From JAVVHE01 sp038238915 (GTDB taxonomy: Bacteria > Pseudomonadota > Alphaproteobacteria > Sphingomonadales > Sphingomonadaceae), in assembly GCA_038238915.1 (NCBI GenBank), contig JBBSFH010000003.1, forward strand, positions 117,799 through 181,798: DNA of 64,000 nucleotides, written 5' to 3'. The notes under the pieces were generated by a model. That model was not told the origin of the DNA and did not search any database. It worked only from the letters and a program-made list of their open reading frames with translations. The first letter of the stretch is position 1. The number at the start of each line of letters is the position of its first letter. A program made the position numbers and the translations under genes. Positions 37,140 through 46,036 of this stretch are shown piece by piece.

Positions 37140-38114
37140 TCAGGCCGCGAGCGCCGCCCACGGCGAGCGCGCGGGCGCGGTCACCGGCGCGGCGGTTGGG
37201 CCAGTGGCGGGAGAAGCGGCGGGCGCGCTCGCCTCGCCGATCTTGAGCGACAGTTGCAGCCAATCGATCGCGGCGGGGATCACCGGATGATCGAGCGCGA
37301 CCAGCGGACCGGCGGTCGTGACGAGCTTGGGCGCGGCGTCCGCCAGCCACGACAGGATCGTCATCCCCGCCGCCGCCCGGCTGGCGTGGAGCGAAGTGTG
37401 CACATCGGGGAGCCGACCCATGCGCAGCGCCCCCGCGACCGCGCCCCAGACGTCGTGCGCGCCAAGCGCGAGGCGCAGATCGGGGTGGTGGAAGATCGCG
37501 AACGCGGCCTTGATCGTGGCGAGCAGATCCTGCGCCATCATTACGGTGAGCCCGCTCGCAGCATTGGCCAGCCCCTCGGCAACGCGCGTGGCGGCGCGGC
37601 GCACGCGCGCCTGCTGCTGGAGGCCGCCCCACTGCGGATTGGTGGCGGCTTCATCGAGTTTGTAGAGCGCCTCGGTCAGTTCGATCATATCGGTTTCGAA
37701 ATCGGCGTTGCCGGGATGATCGGCGGCGGCGACGCCGGTATCGCTGCCGAACAGGCGCGCGAATAGCGCCGCGCGCTCGTCCGGCGTGGCGCGCGTGTGG
37801 CGGTGTTGCCAGAATTGGGCGACATCGGGGGCGGCTCCGCCGAGTGCGAATGGAACGCCCGCACCGCTGAGCCCGGTCAGCGCCTCGGCAGCCCCGATCA
37901 GCCCGGCTGCATCGAGTTCGGCGGCAAGATACAGCCCCGCGATCGCGCGCAGTTGCGCGGAATCGGCGGTCGCGATGGGTGGCGGCAGGTCGATGCCCAG
38001 ATCTTCGAGCGCCGTGGCAAAGCTGTGCGCTTGCGCGATCAGCCGCTCGGCCTCGCCGATCGCGCGCAACATCGTGGGTGCGTCGGGCGCTTCGTGGAGA
38101 GGACGCCCGGCCAT
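37140..38114 (-). CDS. Unrecognised operon protein, paralogue family B, short member
   Basis: A 324-residue, mostly helical protein. Its second half (ALGAHDVWGAVAGALRMG, TILSWLADAAPKLVTTAGPL) matches the C-terminal half of the 612-residue protein at 41705 (AAHGAKDMWGVIDVVATRD), so the two are paralogues of different length. There is no signal peptide or motif. It overlaps the previous gene by one base and the next starts three bases later, so they are translated as one unit. Function unknown. Confidence 0.68.
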   Translation of the reverse strand: MAGRPLHEAPDAPTMLRAIGEAERLIAQAHSFATALEDLGIDLPPPIATADSAQLRAIAGLYLAAELDAAGLIGAAEALTGLSGAGVPFALGGAAPDVAQFWQHRHTRATPDERAALFARLFGSDTGVAAADHPGNADFETDMIELTEALYKLDEAATNPQWGGLQQQARVRRAATRVAEGLANAASGLTVMMAQDLLATIKAAFAIFHHPDLRLALGAHDVWGAVAGALRMGRLPDVHTSLHASRAAAGMTILSWLADAAPKLVTTAGPLVALDHPVIPAAIDWLQLSLKIGEASAPAASPATGPTAAPVTAPARSPWAALAA

Positions 38115-39325
38115 CAGGCGTGCGCCGGGGCGGGCGTTGCGGCGGCGGCGGAGGGTTTGTTGGGATTGTACGGGAGCGAATTGCCCTGGATGACGCTCAT
38201 CATCTCGGGCGTCGCCATCTTCTCCAGCGGCAGGTAATCGCTCTTGAAGTTGACGCGCACGTCGCCCGAGAGCTTGGCCTTGACTTCGGCCTTGCTTTCG
38301 CTCGTCTCATCGACCGCCGAGCCGACGGTGGCCATATGTTCCTGGACGTTTTCGTTGGTGTCGCTCGCGGAAACGCCCCAGCCGCTGAATCCCGCAGACG
38401 CCACGTTGCGGTTCATCGAGCTTTCCTTGTCGAACATCGATGCGCGCGCATCGGTCTTGGCAGTATCGCTCGCGCGCATATCGAACACGACTTTGGCATT
38501 TATTGACCCATCCGTAATAACTATGCGGTTTATACCGAGCATGACCATCGATGATAGCAGTTGCTGGCGTTGGCGAGCCATCTGCAATCTTGCGGCGGTG
38601 ACGAGACGCGCCTCCGCGTTCGCGTCCGACAGATCAGTGATCGGCGGGTTGATGTTCATCTCGGCACTGATCTTGGCAAGCGCAACGGCGGGATCGTCGC
38701 CAACCGGCACGAGACGAGCGACGGGCGGCGCGGGATCGCCCTCGGCGAACGACGAGCTGCTCGAGATGTCGACAGCAAGCGCATCGGGAAAGCGCCCGGC
38801 GAGATAATCACGCCCCGCGCCCTCGCCGATATTGTCGGTCATGAATTGATCGACGGTCTTGGCGACGTTGGAGATCAGCTCGCCATAGGCTCGCATCTGT
38901 TGCATCGAACTTTCGACGATCGCCTGGAAGACGTTCTTGATCAGACCACCGACGAACTTGGGGAAATCGACCTTCTGCACCAGCGCGCCGAACTGCTCGA
39001 CACCCTGTTTGACCGCGCCCGCCTCGAAATTTTTGCCGACTTGTCCGGGTAGTCCCTTGGTAAGTTTGCCAAAGTTCTTGATGCCATCTGCCTGATCCAT
39101 CGCGCTCGCGGTAGGCGGCGTCGGCGTCGCCGACAGCGCGGTGCTCACCGCGTTCGGATCGGCGATGTAGCTCATCACTTTCACCATATCGCGCGCGAGC
39201 TGCTGCTGTTCGGGCTGCGGCAGTGCGCCAAACGCGGGGGCGGCGATCAGCATATCGCGCACCTGCGGACGCACGGCGGCAAGCGCCTGCCCGCTTGTCC
39301 AGCCGGGCGGATCGGCGAGCGCCAC
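38114..39325 (-). CDS. Unrecognised operon protein, paralogue family A, member 3
   Basis: A 403-residue member of the repeated family: N-terminal AVRPQVRDMLIAAPAFGALP, the long helix FPKFVGGLIKNVFQAIVESS, the helix-capping LISNVAKTVDQFM, then LLSSMVMLGINRIVITDGSI and VNFKSDYLPLEKMATPEMM. The Pro/Ala-rich C-terminus is not conserved. No enzymatic residues stand out, and the four copies in one operon suggest subunits of a shared assembly. Four bases separate it from the upstream gene. Confidence 0.7.
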   Translation of the reverse strand: MALADPPGWTSGQALAAVRPQVRDMLIAAPAFGALPQPEQQQLARDMVKVMSYIADPNAVSTALSATPTPPTASAMDQADGIKNFGKLTKGLPGQVGKNFEAGAVKQGVEQFGALVQKVDFPKFVGGLIKNVFQAIVESSMQQMRAYGELISNVAKTVDQFMTDNIGEGAGRDYLAGRFPDALAVDISSSSSFAEGDPAPPVARLVPVGDDPAVALAKISAEMNINPPITDLSDANAEARLVTAARLQMARQRQQLLSSMVMLGINRIVITDGSINAKVVFDMRASDTAKTDARASMFDKESSMNRNVASAGFSGWGVSASDTNENVQEHMATVGSAVDETSESKAEVKAKLSGDVRVNFKSDYLPLEKMATPEMMSVIQGNSLPYNPNKPSAAAATPAPAHA

Positions 39326-39329
39326 GGCC

Positions 39330-40631
39330 TTACGCCCGGGCGGGAGCGGCGGCGGGCGCGGCGGCGGCTGGCGGCGGCGTGGCCACGCGTGCCGACGGCA
39401 ACACGTTGGGATCGACCGGCGTGGAGTTTCCCTGGATCGCGGCGATCATGCCGGGCGTCGCCATCTTGTCCAAGGGCAGGTAATCGCTTTTGAAGTTGAC
39501 TTCGACCGCGCCCATCAAATCGGCCGACGCCTGCAAGGACTCGACGCTCGAATCCTGCGCCGCGCTCATCGCGGTGATGATAGGCTTATTCTCGAACTGG
39601 TATGTGCCCTTGGCGTAACGCTCGCTCGAACTGTCGACCGCGCCGTCCTTGTCGCGGGTGTAATTACCCTTACTGCTGCCATCGTAGGTGCCAGACCCCG
39701 CGTAGGTCGTCTGGACGTTGCCATTCTGGTCGCGCGCCATGTCCATCGCCTGCGCGCTACGCTCGAGTTTACGGTTTTCCGCCGCTTGGAACTTGAACAT
39801 CACCTTGGCCGAAATCTTGCCGCTGGTGACGACGATGCGATTGATGCCAAGCAGGACGGTGCTCGCCATCATCTGCTGGCGCTGCTTGGCAAGCTGCATT
39901 CGCGCGCCGACGACGAGCGCGCGCTCGACATTCTCGTCCGAGAGATCGAGGCTTTTCAGCTCGCCGTTCTCGAAACTCATCGAGCTGTTGACCTTCGCCC
40001 GCGCCTCACCCTCGTCCACCCCCTCGCGCAATTTCAGCTTGGGCTGCGGGTTGTCGCTCATCTCGTCGACGCCGATTTCGAACATGTCGGGGAACTTTTG
40101 CTTAACATGATCGCGGCCGGCGTTTTCGGAGACATTGTCTTTCATGAATTCTTCCAGCGATTTGGCCACACTGGCGACCATCTTGCTGAATTCTTCCATC
40201 TGGGTAATCGACGTGTGAACGATCGCGTCGAACACGTTGGTGATCAGCCCGCCGACGAAGCCGGGAAAGTTGATGCCCTGGACGTAGTTGACCGCCGCAG
40301 TCACGCCCGCGTTGATCGCATCGGCCTTGAACCCACCCTTGCCGATCTCGCTCACTGCCTTCTGATGATCCTGAAACGTCCCCTCCTGTACCGGACCGAA
40401 GGCACGCGCTGCGGGCGCGATGCCAAGGCCACCCGGAAGCCGCTGGCCCTCAAAACCCTCGGGCGCAGCCAGATAATCGGAGACAAGCGCCAGATCCTTG
40501 GCGAGCGCGCGCTGCTTCTCGGGCGACATTGCAGCAAACGCGGGGCTACGCGTGAGAAGCCCGCGCACCGCCTCGCGCACTTCGGCGCGCGGGGTGGGCA
40601 GACGGACCGGGGGGGCGGAGGGCGGATGCAT
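39330..40631 (-). CDS. Unrecognised operon protein, paralogue family A, member 2
   Basis: A 433-residue paralogue of the 38114 protein: EVREAVRGLLTRSPAFAAMS at the N-terminus, FPGFVGGLITNVFDAIVHTS in the long helix, LLGINRIVVTSGKISAKVMF in the strand block and VNFKSDYLPLDKMATPGMI near the end. It is closest to member 3 in layout, which suggests a local duplication, but the middle parts differ. It is soluble, with no signal peptide. Function unknown. Confidence 0.7.
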   Translation of the reverse strand: MHPPSAPPVRLPTPRAEVREAVRGLLTRSPAFAAMSPEKQRALAKDLALVSDYLAAPEGFEGQRLPGGLGIAPAARAFGPVQEGTFQDHQKAVSEIGKGGFKADAINAGVTAAVNYVQGINFPGFVGGLITNVFDAIVHTSITQMEEFSKMVASVAKSLEEFMKDNVSENAGRDHVKQKFPDMFEIGVDEMSDNPQPKLKLREGVDEGEARAKVNSSMSFENGELKSLDLSDENVERALVVGARMQLAKQRQQMMASTVLLGINRIVVTSGKISAKVMFKFQAAENRKLERSAQAMDMARDQNGNVQTTYAGSGTYDGSSKGNYTRDKDGAVDSSSERYAKGTYQFENKPIITAMSAAQDSSVESLQASADLMGAVEVNFKSDYLPLDKMATPGMIAAIQGNSTPVDPNVLPSARVATPPPAAAAPAAAPARA

Positions 40632-40657
40632 CGGACTTCACTCCGTCTTGGAAGGGA

Positions 40658-41692
40658 TCAGGCGGCGAGTTGCTGGAGCGCCTGCGGACTCACCTCGAAC
40701 TCGGCCGGACGCAGATAAAGGCTGATGCGCGGCGGCGCGTTGACGCCAGCGCGCACCGAGAGGATCGAGAAACGCCCGGGCCATACCTCGTCCTCGGGCG
40801 TGAACGCGGTCATCCAGCGACTGAGCGCGGCGAGTTCGCGCGGGCGTTCGGACATGCCGAGCGTCAGCAGGCTCAAAAACTCGGGCGGCAGATCGGGGAT
40901 GCGCGCCAGCTGGACGTACAGCTCGAATTCGGGGCCGTGGTGCCCGATCCCGAACGCCATCAACGCCGAGGCGGGAGGAAGCTCGAAGCGCCCGCCGAGC
41001 ACCAGGCCCAGGATTTGCATGATGCCGGGCAACCGCTCCCCCATCCCCAGTTCGTCGAGCACCGGACCGAGATCGGAGAGTTTGAGCGCATCGGGATAGA
41101 TGAACGTCAGCCGCTGGCCGCCCATATCGCGCTGCGCGCTGATCGTGGTGAACAGCGGCCTCAGCCCCGGCAGCATCCGCTGCGCGGTGGTGACCACCTG
41201 GAACAGCGCAGGCGGCAGCTGCATCATCGCGGCGGGCGAGGTTTCGTAATAGACCTTGGAGGCATACAACCCGTCGCTATCGGTCGCAGCGCCGAAGAAC
41301 GCGCCATAATCGAGGTTGTCCGATCCGAACCCGCGATAGGGTTCGGAGCGCTCGTCGAACCAGCGCAGCGTATCGCGCCCCAGGAACGCGCCGACCATGC
41401 GGCGCATCTCGCGCGTCGCCTCGTCGCGCCGGTCCGCACCGCTTGCCTGCGGGGGCAGCGGTTCGATCGTGAAGCGGAGCTTGACGGGCTGCGTCTCCGA
41501 AAAGCTCGGCTCGAACGGTGCGGCCATCGGCGAGAGCGCGTTCCTCGCATAGCGCGGATCGCCTGCGGGCATCGGAAAGGTGCGGCCGATCAGGTCCGCC
41601 ATCGGCGGTCCGGGATCGGCGGCTCCCAGCGCGCGCGCCGCCTGCGCGAGCCGCTGGGTGACCTTGGCGGAGAGGGGTTGGATGCGCATCAT
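40658..41692 (-). CDS. Unrecognised operon protein, possible barrel-like fold
   Basis: A 344-residue protein with repeated strand-like segments that carry Tyr or Lys (SKVYYE, RLTFIYP, FELYVQLARIPD, RISLYLRP) and few helices. That rhythm recalls ABBA aromatic prenyltransferase barrels, but I see none of their clear substrate residues, so the resemblance is weak. It stands alone in the operon, with no paralogue. It sits 12 bases from the upstream gene. Function unknown. Confidence 0.55.
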   Translation of the reverse strand: MMRIQPLSAKVTQRLAQAARALGAADPGPPMADLIGRTFPMPAGDPRYARNALSPMAAPFEPSFSETQPVKLRFTIEPLPPQASGADRRDEATREMRRMVGAFLGRDTLRWFDERSEPYRGFGSDNLDYGAFFGAATDSDGLYASKVYYETSPAAMMQLPPALFQVVTTAQRMLPGLRPLFTTISAQRDMGGQRLTFIYPDALKLSDLGPVLDELGMGERLPGIMQILGLVLGGRFELPPASALMAFGIGHHGPEFELYVQLARIPDLPPEFLSLLTLGMSERPRELAALSRWMTAFTPEDEVWPGRFSILSVRAGVNAPPRISLYLRPAEFEVSPQALQQLAA

Positions 41693-41704
41693 GATGCTCT
41701 CTCC

Positions 41705-43543
41705 CTAGTGACGTTGTGCGTTGCCGTTGCGCATTCCCATGCCCATTGCCGCGCCCGGGATCTCGTCCAGGAACTCGCGCGCGAACGCCGGGATCTGCAC
41801 GGGTTGCGAGGTCATCACCGGAGACATTCGCGGCTGGCTCATCTCGTCCACACGGCTGTCCGACGTGGCGGTATCGGCGAGCCAGAGTTCGCACGCGTTG
41901 ACGAGATCATAGTCGGACGGGTTTTTGGTCGCCTGGCTCGACAGCGTTGGCGCGGGCGAGCGCACGTCCATCATGTCGATCAGCACGCCCATCGGGCGCA
42001 TGATCTTCACGATGTTGTTCGCCAGCCACGCGGTGATGATCGCGCCGCAGGTCGCGAGTACGCGGTAACGCGAACTGGTGCGCGCGCCGTGGAGGTCGCG
42101 CGTGGCGACCACGTCGATCACGCCCCACATGTCCTTGGCACCATGCGCGGCCTTGATCTCGGGATCGTCCAGGAGCGCGATCATCTGCTTGATCTCGCCC
42201 TGCAGTTCGAGCGCGGCGTAGTAAGTCATGCCAAAGCCGTGCAGCGACAGATTGGAGGCAAGATCGCGCGCCGCCTTGCGCATCTGCTGTGCTCCGGTTG
42301 CACTCGGCATCGCCGCGCGCAGCAGCTTGTCGACGTCCTGGTTGCGCACGAACTGCGAGACCGAGGAGACGAAGCGCAGCCACAGATCATTAAAATCGGT
42401 ATTGCCCTGGATCGCCGGATTCCCACCCGGCTGGCCCATCGTCATCGCGTAGAGATCGCGCCGCTCGGGCTCGCTCATGCGGTTGGGCGATTCCTTCCAG
42501 CGCTTGTAGAGGATTTGCCCGGCATTGCCCTTGCCGATCGCGAGCATGCCATTCTGGGCATTTTCGAGCAGCTTGTCGACGACCTGGAAGGCTTTTAGCT
42601 CATCGAGCATCGCCGCGCAGATCACCGGCCCCATCAGGCGCACATTGTCCGACACGATCTCGGTGTTCGAGACCGCGTCCAGATCGGGCAGATCGATACC
42701 GATTTCGCTGGTGACGCCGTTGCCGGCAATGTTCTGGACCGTATCCAGCGCCTCGCTGACCTTGCGGCTGAGCTGCGGCGTGAACTGATCGACTTGCTTG
42801 AGCGCAAGCGCGCGCATCACCTTGGCGAACTCGGTCGCATCTACGTTCTGTGCGGGAGGGTGGGTGCCCTGTGTGTAGTTGGTACTGCCGTCCTGGTCAT
42901 CGGCAATGGCACCGAGCTGGCCCAGAATGGCGAGCACGCGGCTGGATAGCGGCTTGTACGATTGTGCCTCGCCAACCGCCTTGAAGAAGGCCTTCCCCAT
43001 AGCGGGCATCAGTGGGCTATCGGCGTCGGAGATCAGCGCGAAGTCGATGAACTGGTCTTGGGGCTGATCAGCCGGGTTAGGCGGCACATAGCCAAGACTG
43101 ATTTTGACGGGGGGCGGCGTCACGCCGTCCAGCACCAGCAACCCGATTGTCAGCGCGCAGTCCACTGCGTTCGCTGTGTTGAGATTGCCCTTGAGGAGTT
43201 TGAGTGCGACGCCCGGCGGCTCGGAATCGAGCGATCCGACCGGATTGCCGAGTGTATCGTTCAACAGGCCGGTCCGGGCGTTGAACTGATCGCGCGCGGC
43301 AACAAACAGCGGATCGCAAAACTCGCCGCGTTGATCGTCGATGACGTCGAGCGTCAGCGCGATCCGGGCGCGTTCGGCCTTCTCCTCGATCGAATAGAAA
43401 ACCTGATCGGTCTCGCGGCCGACCCCCTGGCCGCCACGCGAGCGGGCAGAGCGATCGAGCTGGATCAATCGTTCGTTCAGCCGATGCCGTTCGGCAAGCT
43501 CGCGCTGGGCGATATCGCGGTACTGGATGGTGGTCACACTCAT
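41705..43543 (-). CDS. Unrecognised operon protein, paralogue family B, long member
   Basis: A 612-residue helical protein. ATG 43543 is chosen because AAGGAG lies just upstream; a longer frame to 43888 would run into the subtilase gene. The N-terminus (YRDIAQRELAERHRLNERLI) is a charged helix. The C-terminal third is shared with the 37140 protein. It has no transmembrane segment or motif, and a Met/Gly-rich tail. Its size and helical character suggest a scaffold or platform role, but that is a guess. Confidence 0.68.
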   Translation of the reverse strand: MSVTTIQYRDIAQRELAERHRLNERLIQLDRSARSRGGQGVGRETDQVFYSIEEKAERARIALTLDVIDDQRGEFCDPLFVAARDQFNARTGLLNDTLGNPVGSLDSEPPGVALKLLKGNLNTANAVDCALTIGLLVLDGVTPPPVKISLGYVPPNPADQPQDQFIDFALISDADSPLMPAMGKAFFKAVGEAQSYKPLSSRVLAILGQLGAIADDQDGSTNYTQGTHPPAQNVDATEFAKVMRALALKQVDQFTPQLSRKVSEALDTVQNIAGNGVTSEIGIDLPDLDAVSNTEIVSDNVRLMGPVICAAMLDELKAFQVVDKLLENAQNGMLAIGKGNAGQILYKRWKESPNRMSEPERRDLYAMTMGQPGGNPAIQGNTDFNDLWLRFVSSVSQFVRNQDVDKLLRAAMPSATGAQQMRKAARDLASNLSLHGFGMTYYAALELQGEIKQMIALLDDPEIKAAHGAKDMWGVIDVVATRDLHGARTSSRYRVLATCGAIITAWLANNIVKIMRPMGVLIDMMDVRSPAPTLSSQATKNPSDYDLVNACELWLADTATSDSRVDEMSQPRMSPVMTSQPVQIPAFAREFLDEIPGAAMGMGMRNGNAQRH

Positions 43544-43593
43544 GGCTGGTCTCCTTTGCTCCGGTTGGCCTTTGCGTTTGCGTTGCGTGGCCA

Positions 43594-45024
43594 TCATCCG
43601 TCCTCGGTTTCGGGTTGGTCGTGGTCGATGAAACGATCGACCGCAGCGAGCGCGGCGGCGGCATCGAGTACCCCCGCGCCGCAGCCGGGTGCCGGGCCGG
43701 GGAAGGTACGCGCGGACGCGGCTAGCAGGTGCTTGATCATGGGCGGATCGAGCGGGAAGGCGCGGCGTTCGGCGCGCGCGATCATCAGCGCGACCGTCGC
43801 GGTGACGAATGGCGCGGCAAAGCTGGTGCCCGTCGCGCGCTGATAGCCTTCGAGCGCAGCGGTGAAGACGCGCTCGCCCGGCGCGCACAGCGCCACATGA
43901 TCGCCGCGCGTCGAGAAGCCGGTAGGCCGCATGTCCGCGCCGACTGCGCCCACCGCGATCACCTGCGGGTAGGCGGCAGGCCAGTAGACGGTTTCCTTGC
44001 CGTTGTTGCCGCTCGCGGCGACGAAGGCGCAGCCGCGGTCCGCACCATAGGCGATCACGTCGGCGTGCGGCTTGGGGATATGCGCTCCGAGCTGCGCATC
44101 GTCTGTGCCGAAACTGAGGTTGAGCACGCGCGCGCCCAGATCGATCGCGAGCTTGGCGGCGGCATCAAGATCGGCGATCGCACCCATGCCGATCGCGCCC
44201 GCGCGCCCTGGCAGCCGGGCCGCGCCGAGCGCGCGCATCGGCAACAGCTGCGCCTCGCCCGCCATCCCCGGCGGCATATCGAGGCCGAGCGCGCCGATGA
44301 TCGCCGCGCAGGCCGAGCCGTGGCCGACATAATGATCGACCGGCTCATGATCGGGATTGTTCCCGCTGCTAAGGATCTCGACACCTTGGGCGACATCGCT
44401 CTGGCCAAGATTGACGGTATCATAGCCCTGGCGGAAGCGGCGCGCGAATTCGGGGTGGGTGGGTGCGACGCCGCTATCGACGATGCCCACGATCACGGTG
44501 CTGTCGCCGGGTTCGTAGGCGAGCGCCTGCGGGCCACGGATCATCGCCCACGGCGCCCACATCTCCCCGTCGTCGACCGTTTCGACCGCGAAGGCCATGT
44601 CGAAAGGATTGGCGGCGACATAATTGGGGCTTGCCCACTCGACCGTGCTTACAGCCGAGAGCGCGTCGACCAGATTGCCGAGCGCGGTGGTGCGATCGGT
44701 TTTGATGAGGAAGGTGCGCGCGAGGCCGCTCGTCTGTTCGGCGTCGGTATAGTGGCGGTTGCGGGAGCCCTTGCGGCCGATATTGGCGGCGGACGTATGC
44801 AGCCGCGCAATCGCAACCTCGCCGCCGTGCGCATGCAGGATGCGATCGATCGCGCCGCCGTCCATCGTGCGTGCCGCCGGAGCCGCGTGGTCGCGCACGT
44901 CGTTTCTCGCGGGGATCGCGGCAGGCGCTTCGCCGAGCGCCACCTTGAGTAGCAGCGAGCCGGGCAGGCAGTAGGCGCTCGATCCGGGCGGAACCCAGGG
45001 CGCGGCGAGGCGGCGCATCGTCAT
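43594..45024 (-). CDS. Subtilisin-like serine protease (S8)
   Basis: A 476-residue subtilase with the full triad: Asp in VGIVDSGVAPTHP, His in HYVGHGSACAAIIGAL and Ser in ATGTSFAAPFVTA, with the oxyanion Asn in VAASGNNGKE. There is no signal peptide, so it acts in the cytoplasm or is exported by an unusual route. The first 120 residues may be a pro-domain. It overlaps the upstream gene by ATGA, which shows that it belongs to the operon. The family is certain, the target unknown. Confidence 0.9.
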   Translation of the reverse strand: MTMRRLAAPWVPPGSSAYCLPGSLLLKVALGEAPAAIPARNDVRDHAAPAARTMDGGAIDRILHAHGGEVAIARLHTSAANIGRKGSRNRHYTDAEQTSGLARTFLIKTDRTTALGNLVDALSAVSTVEWASPNYVAANPFDMAFAVETVDDGEMWAPWAMIRGPQALAYEPGDSTVIVGIVDSGVAPTHPEFARRFRQGYDTVNLGQSDVAQGVEILSSGNNPDHEPVDHYVGHGSACAAIIGALGLDMPPGMAGEAQLLPMRALGAARLPGRAGAIGMGAIADLDAAAKLAIDLGARVLNLSFGTDDAQLGAHIPKPHADVIAYGADRGCAFVAASGNNGKETVYWPAAYPQVIAVGAVGADMRPTGFSTRGDHVALCAPGERVFTAALEGYQRATGTSFAAPFVTATVALMIARAERRAFPLDPPMIKHLLAASARTFPGPAPGCGAGVLDAAAALAAVDRFIDHDQPETEDG

Positions 45025-45812
45025 GCGTGTGCTCCCGTGCCGTTGATTGCGCCGTTAGCCACCGGCGGCGGTGGCGCGAACGGGCGCAGATCAAACGCCA
45101 TCGAGGTGGCGACCATAGGCGCGGGCTCGACGCGAAGTTCACCCGCCCATTGATGCGGCGCGGGTGCGAGCAGCAGTTCGTCCGCGCTCGCCTTCACCAC
45201 CGCTACCGGCTCGCCGCCAAGCGTCACCGATGGCGGCCCCGCCTGCATGAGGTTGCGCCCGCGCACGCGCATCAGCGGCATGTCGCCCTCGCCGCCGGGG
45301 ACGGGCACCACATGCTCCATCAGCGGCGCGGACGCGCGTTCGAGTGCCTTGCGCAGCCGATCGATGGGCAGGTTGGTCACGCGCCCGATCGCTGAATCGC
45401 CGCCACGCGCCATGCTCTCCTTGAGCTTTGAGACGGTGCGCACGCCGACCCATTCGAGCTTGCGGCGATCCTCCTCGGACAACCCGTCGCCCAGTTCGTC
45501 GAGCGAGGTATCATGCGGACCGTCCGCAAACGCGACCGCGTTCTCCTCGATCATCGGCCGGGTGATCGCGGCGAACACGAGGTGGAACACGCTCGCCTGC
45601 ACATCCGCCGCCCCGGCCGGGCGAATGCGGATTTCGCCCGCCGTAAACTCCACCTGCGCGCGCAGATCGAGCGTGATGTCCTTGATCGCGAAGGTGAGCG
45701 GCAGATTGAGGTTATGCGCCTTCACCGCCATCGCGGTCTGCGCCTTATCGAGCTGGCTTTGCACCGCCTGAATGAAGTTTTCGAGCGGGAGGGCGGCGGT
45801 GGCGGTGGTCAT
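45021..45812 (-). CDS. Operon protein with helix-hairpin-helix-like and TIG-like parts
   Basis: A 263-residue protein in three parts. A first domain of about 95 residues has a short helix (LPLENFIQAVQSQLDKAQ) followed by strands (FAIKDITLDLRAQVEFTAG). A middle part reads like a helix-hairpin-helix (RRKLEWVGVRTVSKLKESM, LPIDRLRKALERA). A C-terminal strand domain resembles IPT/TIG (RVRGRNLMQAGPPSVTLGG). The first domain recalls small domains found next to bacterial proteases (Trypco2-type), and the next gene is a subtilase, but the similarity is only suggestive. Start and stop overlap both neighbours. Confidence 0.6.
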   Translation of the reverse strand: MTTATAALPLENFIQAVQSQLDKAQTAMAVKAHNLNLPLTFAIKDITLDLRAQVEFTAGEIRIRPAGAADVQASVFHLVFAAITRPMIEENAVAFADGPHDTSLDELGDGLSEEDRRKLEWVGVRTVSKLKESMARGGDSAIGRVTNLPIDRLRKALERASAPLMEHVVPVPGGEGDMPLMRVRGRNLMQAGPPSVTLGGEPVAVVKASADELLLAPAPHQWAGELRVEPAPMVATSMAFDLRPFAPPPPVANGAINGTGAHA

Positions 45813-46036
45813 GGCCGTGCCTCCCACGTGAGGTGGAGGCGCGAGGGGGGCGCATCGAACTGGGTTCGTGTGACGGTGCGCGGGAAATCGGCGAACAGCG
45901 CGCCGCCGGTCCACGCGATTTCGATGGGGAGCTTCATTTCGATGCGGGTGACGCGCACGCCGACGCTACCGCCCGCGACCATTGCGCCCTCGGCCACCTC
46001 CGCGATCATATCGCCCATTTGGCGCCGCGCGCTCAC
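45809..46036 (-). CDS. Small strand-rich operon protein
   Basis: A 75-residue protein with alternating hydrophobic strands (MIAEVAEGAMVAGGSVGVRV, MKLPIEIAWTGGALFADFP). It overlaps both neighbours by four bases, so it is a genuine coupled gene. There is no recognised domain. It might pair with the 263-residue protein encoded next, which has a similar first domain. Confidence 0.62.
   Translation of the reverse strand: MSARRQMGDMIAEVAEGAMVAGGSVGVRVTRIEMKLPIEIAWTGGALFADFPRTVTRTQFDAPPSRLHLTWEARP

Noticed and set aside
35754..37766. 670-residue plus-strand frame
   Set aside because: Antisense to two operon genes whose paralogues confirm the minus strand; composition is typical of shadow frames.
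40670..42598. 642-residue plus-strand frame
   Set aside because: Antisense to the 40658 and 41705 genes, which have good ribosome-binding sites and operon spacing; no domain.
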